This document shows, piece after piece, positions 20,167-28,242 of a DNA stretch of 28,405 bases (position 1 is the stretch's first letter; each line of letters starts with the position of its first letter). The notes beneath the pieces are model-generated. The model saw only the letters and a list, made by a program, of their open reading frames with translations, did not search any database and was not told the origin of the DNA. The position numbers and the translations under genes are program-made. Location of the stretch: assembly GCA_032718475.1 (NCBI GenBank), contig JAUCBJ010001753.1, positions 1 to 28,405 on the forward strand, in the 5' to 3' direction. The DNA is from Nemertoderma westbladi (Eukaryota; Xenacoelomorpha; Nemertodermatida; Nemertodermatidae).

Positions 20167-20613
20167 ATGGACGAAAGTGGAAGTGGTTCAAATCCTCAAA
20201 TAAACCAGGGACATCATTCGAATCAGGGACCTCAGTGGTGGAAACTGACGATCTTATTTTCGGGTATCGCGTTACCCGCGTTAATTGGCGGCGCGGCTTT
20301 CGCTTTACTAAACCAAAGGAAGCAGGAGCCCGAACTGTCGGTAAACGAGCGAGTTTATCGGGAAGGTGTTCGCCTGGCGTGGCGAGCTCTCGCTTGGGGC
20401 ACCGTGTACTCGGCTACTGGGGTATCCGCACTCACACTGGTCTCCTGCTATTTTCTCGGGATTCGCGGGATTTCCGACGTTCGACCGCGATTGGGTGAGG
20501 TGTTCCCCCGAGTAACGAAACAGGGCGCGCCTACGTCAACCTCTTTTAAAGAATTCTATAAAATTATAGACGAGGAAGATAGCAAAGTAAAATCAAACGA
20601 GAAGAAATCATAA
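20167..20613 (+). CDS. TMEM242: TMEM242-like mitochondrial inner-membrane protein
   Basis: The protein has 148 residues from ATG at 20167; the frame opens slightly earlier at a non-ATG codon. TMEM242 of vertebrates (about 141 residues) helps assemble the c-ring of mitochondrial ATP synthase and has a role in complex I assembly. Seen here: a hydrophilic N-terminus, a first membrane segment at about 27-48, a polar loop, a second segment at about 75-97, and a charged C-terminus. The strongest family match is RALAWGTVYSATGVSAL (73-89) followed by LGIRGISDVRPRLGEVFPRV (97-116), which parallels the RALGWGSLYAWCGV and LGV-DFR-IFP pattern of the human protein. The gene is a single exon, 213 bp upstream of QTRT1 on the same strand. 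It is compact, and the local sequence is more GC-rich than its flanks. Identity rests on these motifs and layout. Confidence 0.85.
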   Translation: MDESGSGSNPQINQGHHSNQGPQWWKLTILFSGIALPALIGGAAFALLNQRKQEPELSVNERVYREGVRLAWRALAWGTVYSATGVSALTLVSCYFLGIRGISDVRPRLGEVFPRVTKQGAPTSTSFKEFYKIIDEEDSKVKSNEKKS

Positions 20614-20694
20614 CTGAGAGAGGAGAAGAGTTTCTAGCTTACGTCTTAATGTCTTAAGAGTTTAACCCAATTAATTGAATCACGGATAAGTATA

Positions 20695-20700
20695 AATAAA
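20695..20700 (+). terminator. Polyadenylation signal after TMEM242
   Basis: AATAAA lies 82 bp past the TMEM242 stop. A weaker ATAAAA follows at about 20711. Both are within the short gap before QTRT1. Confidence 0.5.
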
Positions 20701-20825
20701 TAGTTACCTAATAAAAGTGCGAAGATCATTTTATTTTTATATAATTTTATTACTATAATATAATTAAAAATCAATAAATTTACTGAGTCCTGATTTAACT
20801 GAACTTCACTTTCGGCCTTTCCACT

Positions 20826-22040
20826 ATGATGGCGTTGGAAGAAAAACTTTCGGTTTTACGTTGTCAACTCATCGCCCAATGTCCGACATCCAAGGCTCGC
20901 GTCCTCAAAGTAACACCCCCGCACTACGCCGTAGACACGCCCCAATTCATGCCAGTGGGCACGCAGGGCGCAATGAAGGGCGTAACGCCCGCCCAACTAG
21001 AGACAATCGGTTGTCAGATAATCCTAGCCAACACGTATCACCTAGGCAACCGCCCTGGGGTGGGCGTACTTCGTGCTGCCGGGGGTCTACACCGGTTCAT
21101 GGGCTGGTCTCGGGGTCTCCTTACAGACAGCGGCGGCTTCCAGATGGTCTCCTTGCTCAAACTCTCCGAGGTTAGCGAGGCCGGTGTGGAGTTCGAGGAC
21201 CCCCACTGCCCCGGGTCCCGGTCCCTGCTGTCCCCCGAGCGCAGTATGGACATACAGAGCGCTATCGGCGCCGACGTGATTATGCAGTTAGACGATGTTG
21301 TTCACACGTCGGTTACGGGGCCACGGGTTGCCGAAGCGATGAGACGATCTGTCCGATGGTTGGATCGATGTGTCGCCTCATATTCCGCGGACAGACAGGC
21401 GTTATTCCCGATCATTCAAGGCGGTTTAGACGAGGAACTCCGCGCGGAATGCGCTCGAGAGATGGTTGCTAGGGACGCGGTAGGCTACGCGATAGGGGGG
21501 CTCAGTGGCGGCGAAGAAAAACAGCTGTTTTGGCGGGTTGTTAAGCAGTGCGCGGACCTTCTACCTCCGGGGAAACCGAGGTACCTCATGGGGGTCGGAT
21601 ACCCCGTGGATCTGGTTGTCTGCGCTGCTCTCGGTTGCGACATGTTCGACTGCGTTTATCCGACGCGCAGCGGGCGTATAGGCACGGCGTTAGTAGACTC
21701 GGGTACGCTCGACCTCTACAAGGAGACGTACGCACTCGATACCAACCCTATAGACCGGGACTGCCCTTGTACCACCTGTAGAACTTATTCCCGATCCTTC
21801 ATACGTTCTATACTATCTGAGACTTTGAGTTGCCATTTAGTGACGATTCACAACTTAACTTATCAGGTTCGTTTGATGCAGCGCCTTCGTTCCAGTATAC
21901 TGGAGGGCCGGTTTCCTAGTTTCGTTAGAACCTTTATGAACTCGAATTTTCCCAATAATTCCTACCCGGAATGGGTAGTAGACGCTCTTAGTTCAGTTAA
22001 TATTACTTTGGAACAGAGAGCGGAATTATTTCAACTGTAG
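20826..22040 (+). CDS. QTRT1: Queuine tRNA-ribosyltransferase catalytic subunit
   Basis: With its partner QTRT2 this enzyme swaps guanine-34 for queuine in tRNAs with GUN anticodons (Asp, Asn, His, Tyr). The protein has 404 residues, matching the usual size. It shows TDSGGFQM (catalytic Asp101), QGG at 198-200, AIGGLSGGEE (222-231), YLMGVGYP (253-260) and CDMFDCVYPTRSGRIG (271-286), where Asp275 is the expected nucleophile. The zinc site is CPCTTC (Cys313, 315 and 318) plus His342. No catalytic or zinc residue is missing. Start: ATG at 20826, with a second ATG at 20829 in slightly better context (G at +4). It is one exon, although the vertebrate gene has many. The first two thirds are strikingly GC-rich, falling to AT-rich near the stop. 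It sits between TMEM242 and FBXW4 on the same strand. Confidence 0.97.
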   Translation: MMALEEKLSVLRCQLIAQCPTSKARVLKVTPPHYAVDTPQFMPVGTQGAMKGVTPAQLETIGCQIILANTYHLGNRPGVGVLRAAGGLHRFMGWSRGLLTDSGGFQMVSLLKLSEVSEAGVEFEDPHCPGSRSLLSPERSMDIQSAIGADVIMQLDDVVHTSVTGPRVAEAMRRSVRWLDRCVASYSADRQALFPIIQGGLDEELRAECAREMVARDAVGYAIGGLSGGEEKQLFWRVVKQCADLLPPGKPRYLMGVGYPVDLVVCAALGCDMFDCVYPTRSGRIGTALVDSGTLDLYKETYALDTNPIDRDCPCTTCRTYSRSFIRSILSETLSCHLVTIHNLTYQVRLMQRLRSSILEGRFPSFVRTFMNSNFPNNSYPEWVVDALSSVNITLEQRAELFQL

Positions 22041-22615
22041 AATTGTTATATTTCAGTGATGTAACAGTGATTTTAAGTTTGCTTTTAGAGAACAATAATA
22101 ATGAACATATAGCAAATTCCTTGGATATTTTATAGTATAGTATATTGTTATCATAGAAACTCCAACAAGCAACCTAATGCTAGTGTTGTAATTTGCACAT
22201 AAGAAATATGAAAATGGACAGAACAAAACCCGTCACCGTCACTAATTACAATAATACGGCTGACAACATTTCATTATTCTCATGAGTTTGTAATAACGCT
22301 AATAAAATTCTGCGTTTACAATTTACATTGTCTTTCGCTATGTTGTGGTCCATACAAATTCCGGTTTAAACCAACTATTTAAATATAAATAAATTTATTT
22401 TGACTAATTAATTTGTCTTAGTCTCGTTTTTTTCTCAGATATGCCAATAAAATGCTTCCTCTAGAAAACAAAATCAAAATTTTACAAGTATTTACAGAAG
22501 AGAACTTGGTATTTATTCGGATTGGCTAATCTGTCAATTACAATTTAATAATTATTATTCGTATTATAAGTTAGGCCTATCTGTGTCCATTCCATAGCCT
22601 TTCATTTATGAGACA
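22041..22615. other. QTRT1 3' flank, no further gene
   Basis: AT-rich. A polyadenylation signal AATAAA lies at 22301-22306. No other feature is seen before the MITE at 22616. Confidence 0.5.
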
Positions 22616-22870
22616 GGGGAGGAAACTGGACGCAAAAACCCGCCTTAGCGAATTAATATCCCGCCTCAATGCTAAATTCTCAATTTAGGAAAAGGAGCAG
22701 GTTACAGTGGCACGTTATTTTAACCAAAACAATAAAATATACACAATAGAACAGGATACAGTTTTATTTTTGAGAGTAATCAGCTGTTAATTGCGTCGAA
22801 TTTCCCCTGGAGAGGGATGAATTTGTATTGCGTCGAGTCCCCCCCCCCCCCCCCCCCCCCCCTCTCTGTA
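22616..22870 (+). mobile_element. MITE family 1, copy B, with 24-nt C run
   Basis: Nearly the same as copy A at 13924. The left end is GGGGAGGAAACTGGACGCAA and the right end TTGCGTCGAGT, followed by 24 consecutive C (22839-22862). The core AGGAGCAGGTTACAGT, TTAACCAAAACAATAAA and CCCCTGGAGAGGGATGAAT is preserved. It ends about 75 bp before the FBXW4 start codon and so lies in its promoter or 5' UTR. No convincing target duplication is found. Confidence 0.85.
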
Positions 22871-22943
22871 ATTTATATAACAAGTTATTCCAATTTGTAT
22901 ATTAATTATAACAAATGGGTCGGTATACGAATGTTTCCTTGGA

Positions 22944-24158
22944 ATGTCTCGATTTCTCAATCTCCCAGATGAACTGCTGGTAAACATATTATTACAGCTC
23001 AACGTGAAGGACCTTGGCGTTTTAGCCAGTGTTTGTAAGAAACTACTGCGTATAACGCGTGACGCCTATTTATGGAATCGTTTGGGCCGAAATTATATAA
23101 ATTTCCGCGGGCCAGTTGCATCTAATCCTACCTCCCAAATATTATGCAGATACGCTCACAACTGGCAACATGGCCGTTGTAGTCTGCACACCTGCCTCGT
23201 ATACACTGAACTTAAAGGTAGACACAATCGCGCGTGTAAACTCCTCCCTTGGGTGGCGTTGCAAGGAGATTACCTATACAGCGCCATGGGTAATGCCATC
23301 GTGCGTTACAGAACTTTTGATACGGGCGAGTTACGACAGAACGAGCGTGTAACGTATCGAAGTTATGGTCGCGACGCCGAAGATATACATCGATTCGTGG
23401 TACTTCCCGACTCCGTAGTGGCTGGATGTTGGGATGGCTGCCTCCGGTACTGGAGTAATATGACCAGTAACGCGATTATAGATGACAATATTTACTATAA
23501 CACTTCCACAATTCAATCTCACATTTCTCCTGTACTGTGTATCGATGCTACAACTCAGCTAACTGTAACTGGTTCTGCCTCTTCAATTCGAATGTTTCCG
23601 AGTAATGAAACTGAAAGTATTTGGTTGCAAACAACTTCTTATAGATTGCGCGACGTTATGATACATGGTGGCTTGTTGATAAGCGTTCCAGGTCCGTGTC
23701 TTTGGGATTTAGAAACTGGGAAATCTGTGTCACATAATAATTTACAGTACTCACCGAGTCTACGTACATTGCTACCTTTCGACGAGAGTAGTTACCTTTA
23801 CTGCGGCGACACTGCGACCATAGGTGTTGTCGACATGCGAGCACCACAGACACTGGTGCAACATCTAGAGGAACCCCACGGGAACCCGGTGTTCTCCATG
23901 GCAACCGATTCCCAGTGGTGCGTGCTGGGTGGTTGTTGTCGACACGGATTGGTGGACGTTTGGGATCTGCGTTGGCCGCGGGTCTGTTTGCGTTCTATAT
24001 TTCTCGGTGAGCGCGTTCGCTCGCCCGTATACTGTATCCAGATGAACCACCGTATATTGTACGGAGCCCTGGATAGTAAACTAGTTTATTTAGATTTCTA
24101 CAACAATCCTGGATGTCATAAGCCACCAACTTTTTCCATCGCTTTCAAAGACAGTTGA
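22944..24158 (+). CDS. FBXW4: F-box/WD repeat protein, FBXW4-like
   Basis: This is the substrate-recognition subunit of an SCF ubiquitin ligase. The protein has 404 residues; human FBXW4 has 412. The F-box (residues 3-47, LPDELLVNILLQLNVKDLG) would bind SKP1. A conserved NWQHGRC (73-79) follows, as NWRLGRC does in FBXW4. WD-type blades run from about 100 to 386: LPWVALQGDYLY, DIHRFVVLPDSVVAGCWDG, VLCIDATTQLTVTGSA, EEPHGNPVFS (309-318), VDVWDLRWPRVCLRSI (337-352) and SPVYCIQM (360-367). EEPH, CL and SPVYC blocks line up with the human protein. It is a single exon. Start: ATG at 22944. An upstream ATG at 22931 is out of frame and opens a short overlapping frame to 22972, which could lower translation. 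It converges with CTNS on the opposite strand. Confidence 0.9.
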   Translation: MSRFLNLPDELLVNILLQLNVKDLGVLASVCKKLLRITRDAYLWNRLGRNYINFRGPVASNPTSQILCRYAHNWQHGRCSLHTCLVYTELKGRHNRACKLLPWVALQGDYLYSAMGNAIVRYRTFDTGELRQNERVTYRSYGRDAEDIHRFVVLPDSVVAGCWDGCLRYWSNMTSNAIIDDNIYYNTSTIQSHISPVLCIDATTQLTVTGSASSIRMFPSNETESIWLQTTSYRLRDVMIHGGLLISVPGPCLWDLETGKSVSHNNLQYSPSLRTLLPFDESSYLYCGDTATIGVVDMRAPQTLVQHLEEPHGNPVFSMATDSQWCVLGGCCRHGLVDVWDLRWPRVCLRSIFLGERVRSPVYCIQMNHRILYGALDSKLVYLDFYNNPGCHKPPTFSIAFKDS

Positions 24159-24171
24159 ACCTTTAGGCGCA

Positions 24172-24177
24172 AATAAA
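24172..24177 (+). terminator. Polyadenylation signal after FBXW4
   Basis: AATAAATAAA starts 14 bp past the stop codon, giving two overlapping AATAAA hexamers and a very short predicted 3' UTR. Confidence 0.55.
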
Positions 24178-24220
24178 TAAATTGGCTTTCGACCAGGGGC
24201 TAGAACAAGGTATATTCTTT

Positions 24221-24445
24221 GGTTGGGTGCAATCTTCGCCCGCGTCCAACCTTCGCTCGCATGGCAATCTTCGCCCGCATTCAACCTTCGCCCAATAAGA
24301 TTTGTATTAGTTACCATTTTAGTATCCGGGAAAGGGAAAGGAGCAGGTTACAGAGAAGGCTTTTTCTAACCAAATCAATAATTGTTTAGTGGGCGAAGGT
24401 TGCTCGCGGGCGAAGATTGGACGCGGGCGAAGTTGGCTGCGTACC
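24221..24445. mobile_element. Small foldback element sharing the MITE family 1 core
   Basis: The left arm 24221-24297 is built from CAATCTTCGCCCGC and CAACCTTCGCCC repeats. The right arm 24391-24445 is the inverted GGGCGAAGGTTG and GGGCGAAGATTG form. Between them lies GGGAAAGGAGCAGGTTACAG (24334-24353), identical over 20 bases to MITE copy A, then TCTAACCAAATCAATAA, close to the same copy. The arms are unlike those of copies A and B. Confidence 0.75.
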
Positions 24446-24617
24446 TTTCCCGCTGTTACGACGAAGGTTCGAACTATAAATAATGGCTAGAAATATTTCA
24501 CAGAATGCCCATCAATACAATTACCAAATATAGAGTTTTTTTTCATAGCCGTAAAATTGGAACTGGAACAAACTGCAGGATGTTCCTTAATTATTTGGTT
24601 TAATTAACCCGCATTAA

Positions 24618-24636
24618 CCCCCCCCCCCCCCCCCCC
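24618..24636. repeat. C19 homopolymer
   Basis: Nineteen consecutive C follow GCATTAA and precede GCCATTG. The flanks are AT-rich and hold no recognised gene. Confidence 0.95.
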
Positions 24637-24919
24637 GCCATTGACACTATTCAGACAACTTACAATTTAATTTAATGCTTAATGATGGGAATGTCCCAGG
24701 TGGTTATTAATAATAATATTAATATTAATCATATTTAATATTTATTATATTAATCTGAAGCTGTTAATAATTTAATTATTTGATACTACTAAACTAATAA
24801 TAGACGTAACATGTAACATAATCGAGATTACAAAATTAACATAGAAAATAAAATTATTGAATAAAAAAACAGAAAAATAGCACCAATTCAATGGGACAGG
24901 GTGTTATCGTAAATCGTGA

Positions 24920-25145
24920 ATCTCAGCAAATTAATATCTCGCGCTCGCCGGCGAATTATCAATGTTAATTATGAATTAAAGGAAAGGAGCGGGATACTGT
25001 AACATGTCATTCGAACGAACACATTATAAACGGAGGTTTCACTTTTCTTAAAACAGCTGTTTGCATGGATTTTCTCCAAAGGAAAGAGATGGCTCCAATT
25101 TGAACGCATCAACTGGCCCGCTCCCCTATCGGTACTATTATAAAA
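24920..25145 (+). mobile_element. MITE family 1, diverged copy D
   Basis: The order of landmarks matches copies A and B: AAATTAATATC, GGCGAATTATCAATGTTAA, AAAGGAAAGGAGCGGGATAC, AAAACAGCTGTTTG, TCTCCAAAGGAAAGAGATG, AACTGGCCCGCTCCCCTATC. It is far more diverged and has no long C run, so it may be an old copy or a sister subfamily. Confidence 0.55.
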
Positions 25146-25295
25146 TGATATACAAATCCATTGTAGATATACAACTACATTTACTTTTTTTTATAATTTA
25201 ACATTGAGACGAGGGACGAGATACAAATTCACCGAGATGGGACTTAACGCAAAGTTACTGATACATTTTAAAAAGTTGAAATCAGTTAATTATTT

Positions 25296-25421
25296 ACATC
25301 ATAGTGTGAAAAGGAGCACTTTTCACCGTTACGAACCGAGTGTATTTACGTACAGGGCGATTTACATAAATATAAAATGGTCATAAAAACGCTGATTAGT
25401 GCTCTTTTCACACGATGGTGT
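25296..25421. repeat. Inverted repeat around GTGTGAAAAGGAGCAC
   Basis: Arm 25296-25319 (ACATCATAGTGTGAAAAGG onwards) pairs with 25399-25421 (GTGCTCTTTTCACACGATGG onwards) over about 23 bp with two or three mismatches. The inner part of the left arm is also palindromic with CTTTTCAC at 25317. The short open frame across it (60 codons) is not credible. Confidence 0.55.
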
Positions 25422-25774
25422 ACGTAATTATGTTACATTGTGTCAAGTTATCGGCGTTCTATATGCTTAATTATTACCGGTACCTTTAATATTGTGATGT
25501 CTAGGCATATTAATGAAATTCATATCCTTTTTATGCAATTAATTTAAGTTACTACAATAATATTTGTGGGACGGTAAATAATCTTACACTTGCCTACAAT
25601 GGCTTATCAAAGGATATTATACAAGGCGTGTTCTAGAAGTTTATTGTTACTAAGTTAGTGATTACTTTGCAGCGTTCCGTCCTATAGACCGCAACGCTGC
25701 ATAGAGGTACTTTGCAGCGCTACGAGTAATTCACCAGAACGCTGATAAGTTGACTAATGTACCGGTAACAACAT
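25422..25774. other. CTNS 3' flank, short inverted repeats only
   Basis: Contains GCAGCGTT (25669-25676) facing AACGCTGC (25693-25700), and a repeated TACTTTGCAGCG word. No gene is seen. Confidence 0.45.
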
Positions 25775-25780
25775 TTTATT
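25775..25780 (-). terminator. Polyadenylation signal of CTNS
   Basis: TTTATT on the plus strand (AATAAA on the minus strand), about 92 bp beyond the CTNS stop. Confidence 0.5.
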
Positions 25781-25871
25781 TTCATCCATAAAAATAAATT
25801 TCACCTTTCCTATTTTCATAATTTCGATAAATCGTAGTAAAATAAGAGTGCCGGTATAATTCCCCACGTGT

Positions 25872-27107
25872 TTATATGACTTCCGGCGGTTTACCAATGC
25901 CGGTATCATTTGGTATGTTCGATATTATAGGTAATCCTCCGTCAGGGTTCGGTATTTCCAACCCCTTCCCGATCGCAACTCGGCCGGAATCGTCACTAAG
26001 AGGTTGAAAACCGGAGGGTTTCCGATACAGAATGTAATGCTGAACCATAAAAAGTATATCAAAGGACAAAGAAAACGCACCCAAACCAAATTTAGTCAGG
26101 TCGCCAAATATTGACTGCCAATCATCCAGATTATAAGCTAATAGCATCATCTGAAGAATACTTAATGTCCCGCCAGTAAAGTCAAGCAGAACATTACCGA
26201 TACTCCATCCAACTGTACTTTTCCTTCTAAAATTCATATACGCCTGAGGCACATACTTTATAATGGATACAGCCAGCTTTATATACGAGAAGTACGTGAT
26301 ACACAAGATCCATTCCAGGCCGCCACAAGCGGTTACAATAACCGATACAACTGTAAATAACCAAGAAGAGCCTAAAACTAGAATACAGACTTTAGAGATT
26401 GCTTGGCCACCGCGTTCGTAAATAATACATTGAATTACGATGATAAACATTGCGGCGACAGCGTGTAGAGAAAATACTAAGTCGTTGAGCTGCACGGGTA
26501 TAATTGCAGCGTGGTACGTTGCTTTGTATTGTTTCTGGATGTATGGGAAACAATATAACGCCACATTGTAGACGCTATATGCGGTAAACCCGATGGTATT
26601 GTATGATGTATAGTCGAAACTCATACCCACAACGGATTTCCGTTGGTAATTAACGATAATTTGTGGGTAAAATGAAATTGTCCACGCGGCAAAATAAATC
26701 CAACCGACGACGAAAGATATCCATTTAATAGCTTCACTGATCATTACGGTAACGTGGACGTATGCCAGATCAGCATCGGATACTTCATCCGATGATGTTG
26801 AGAATGAAATAACGGATTGGCCGGGTGCCAGGGCAACTACGCCCACCTCGACAGTTTTGTTGCCCAATAGTGTTATATTCCGAGGGACACTGGCGATGTG
26901 CGGACGGGAACTGGAGAGTTTGATCACGGCTGGATAGGATAAATTTCCGCTTGTAGACATCAAGAACGACCCGTTCGTGTTGTCTAACAACGAAACTGAT
27001 TCATTGAATATTTCCAAGTGGACTTCCATTGGGAGGGATAAGCCTAATTTAACCGCAGTAGCGATCAATAATATTAGTGTGGAACACACAAAGCTTAGAC
27101 AAATCAT
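25872..27107 (-). CDS. CTNS: Cystinosin, lysosomal proton-coupled cystine exporter
   Basis: 411 residues from ATG at 27107; the frame is open 20 codons further up but only from a TTG. Residues 1-20 (MICLSFVCSTLILLIATAVK) look like a signal peptide. A luminal domain to about 125 has five N-glycosylation sequons (Asn35, 45, 55, 77, 83). Seven membrane segments follow with two PQ-loops: SFYPQIIVNYQRKSVVG (145-161) and KYVPQAYMNFRRKSTVGWS (284-302), then NVLLDFTGG (305-313) containing Asp309, the equivalent of a residue essential for transport in human cystinosin. SLHAV (213-217) and YERGGQ (230-235) also match. The human lysosomal sorting motif GYDQL is here GFQPL (366-370), followed by a roughly 41-residue tail longer than in human. 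It exports cystine from lysosomes. It is a single exon, although the human gene has about ten coding exons. Confidence 0.97.
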   Translation of the reverse strand: MICLSFVCSTLILLIATAVKLGLSLPMEVHLEIFNESVSLLDNTNGSFLMSTSGNLSYPAVIKLSSSRPHIASVPRNITLLGNKTVEVGVVALAPGQSVISFSTSSDEVSDADLAYVHVTVMISEAIKWISFVVGWIYFAAWTISFYPQIIVNYQRKSVVGMSFDYTSYNTIGFTAYSVYNVALYCFPYIQKQYKATYHAAIIPVQLNDLVFSLHAVAAMFIIVIQCIIYERGGQAISKVCILVLGSSWLFTVVSVIVTACGGLEWILCITYFSYIKLAVSIIKYVPQAYMNFRRKSTVGWSIGNVLLDFTGGTLSILQMMLLAYNLDDWQSIFGDLTKFGLGAFSLSFDILFMVQHYILYRKPSGFQPLSDDSGRVAIGKGLEIPNPDGGLPIISNIPNDTGIGKPPEVI

Positions 27108-27195
27108 TTCGCAGTTCGCTGGCTGCCGGCGCACTAATACCAAATAAGGCCTATAAGCATGAAACAAGGAGCTTGAAATCCCGAGACCCTGAACC

Positions 27196-27390
27196 AGATC
27201 TAATACAGTACAAAACTTTACAATACAACACTAAACAATACCCGGTACTGCAATACAATGCTTTACAGTACAATACCAGATAATATAATACTTTACCATA
27301 CAATACACTACAATACGATACAATGCAAAACGATACAATACAATACAGTAAAATACAAGCAATACAGTTCAATAAATACATTACAATTCC
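27196..27390. repeat. Degenerate (AATAC)n microsatellite upstream of CTNS
   Basis: Repeated TACAATACAA-type pentamers with many interruptions. It starts about 90 bp upstream of the CTNS start codon, so it may lie in its promoter or 5' UTR. Confidence 0.75.
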
Positions 27391-27408
27391 ACCCATCTAC
27401 TGAGGGGA

Positions 27409-27426
27409 GGGGGGGGGGGGGGGGGG
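27409..27426. repeat. G18 homopolymer
   Basis: Eighteen consecutive G after GAGGGGA, about 300 bp upstream of the CTNS start codon, bordering the reverse transcriptase remnant. Confidence 0.95.
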
Positions 27427-27500
27427 TTGGAGATCTGCGCAGCCATATGGAAGAGTTCCCACGCCACAGGATAACGGATAGTCTGGGGAAAGTAGAGCTT

Positions 27501-28050
27501 CTAGCAGTCTAGGGTAGACCAGTCAGGTTCTTTAGCAGCCTGCGCCAGGGAGATAGGGTGGGGGTGAGGTGAGGTGATGGTTGAAAGGGGCATGTTGCAG
27601 GGTATGGGAGACCAATGCCTCGGATTGGCAGACGGATGCAATGTATGCCGCAGGGGCATGATCAACTGTTCTGCGAACCGAAGACCAACACCTCCCATTG
27701 CCCATGGAGGTTGGGAGAACAGCCTTATCGGCAGACCAGCTGGAAAGAGTCCCCTACAAGGTCGGACAGAGCGTCATGAATGACGGAATCAAACTGGGAG
27801 GTCGCAGCTTGGATGAGGTCAGGGGGGCAGCAGCGAAGAGCAGAAGAGCAAACACAACTTGGGGGAGTGAAAGGCACGACCGAAGCAGAGTCATCTCCAT
27901 CTGATAATCTTTCAAGTCTAGTAGCAGTTCAATGATGGACCTGGACCTGACCTTTTCAACTCTGCCCCTCAAAGAGGCCTCGCAGAAGGATTCTGGACCA
28001 ATTGGGGAACCTAACCCAGTACTGCAGTACTGCAGTATAGGATGAAACAA
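27501..28050 (-). pseudogene. Broken reverse transcriptase C-terminal remnant
   Basis: Read on the minus strand, pieces in shifting frames give GSPIGPESFC, RVEKVRS, DYQMEMTLLRSCLSLPQVV, LSSWSADKAVLPTSMG, MGGVGLRFAEQ and VDHAPAAYIASV. This order resembles the region after the catalytic palm of a family of metazoan retroelement polymerases (LLRSCL-LPK, LP-S-GGLGLR, HAPA-I-SV). At least two frameshifts and one stop break it. I cannot place it in a specific clade, and the catalytic YADD part is not in the window. It is dead. Confidence 0.55.
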
Positions 28051-28242
28051 TTGGAAAGTACAGGGGTTGAGGTGGGAAGGGGATTTGGCAGAGATGTGGA
28101 TGACTCAGGGATGAACAACTGGGACTAATACAGTTCCGGTAGGTAGGTTAGGTACTGAGGTATGCAGCACACAACAGCAACAGCAACAACAGAGAACAAC
28201 TGAACAAGGAAGGACTGCAGGACAGATCTGCAGATAGGGGGT

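Noticed and set aside
20235-20498. Overlapping frames within TMEM242 and QTRT1
   Set aside because: Alternative frames of GC-rich coding sequence; the main frames carry all family motifs.
20167-27107. The four genes as a functional operon
   Set aside because: Their known roles are unrelated, CTNS is on the other strand, and separate polyadenylation signals follow the genes.
27258-27396. Tyr/Cys/Leu-rich frames upstream of CTNS
   Set aside because: Translation of the AATAC microsatellite.
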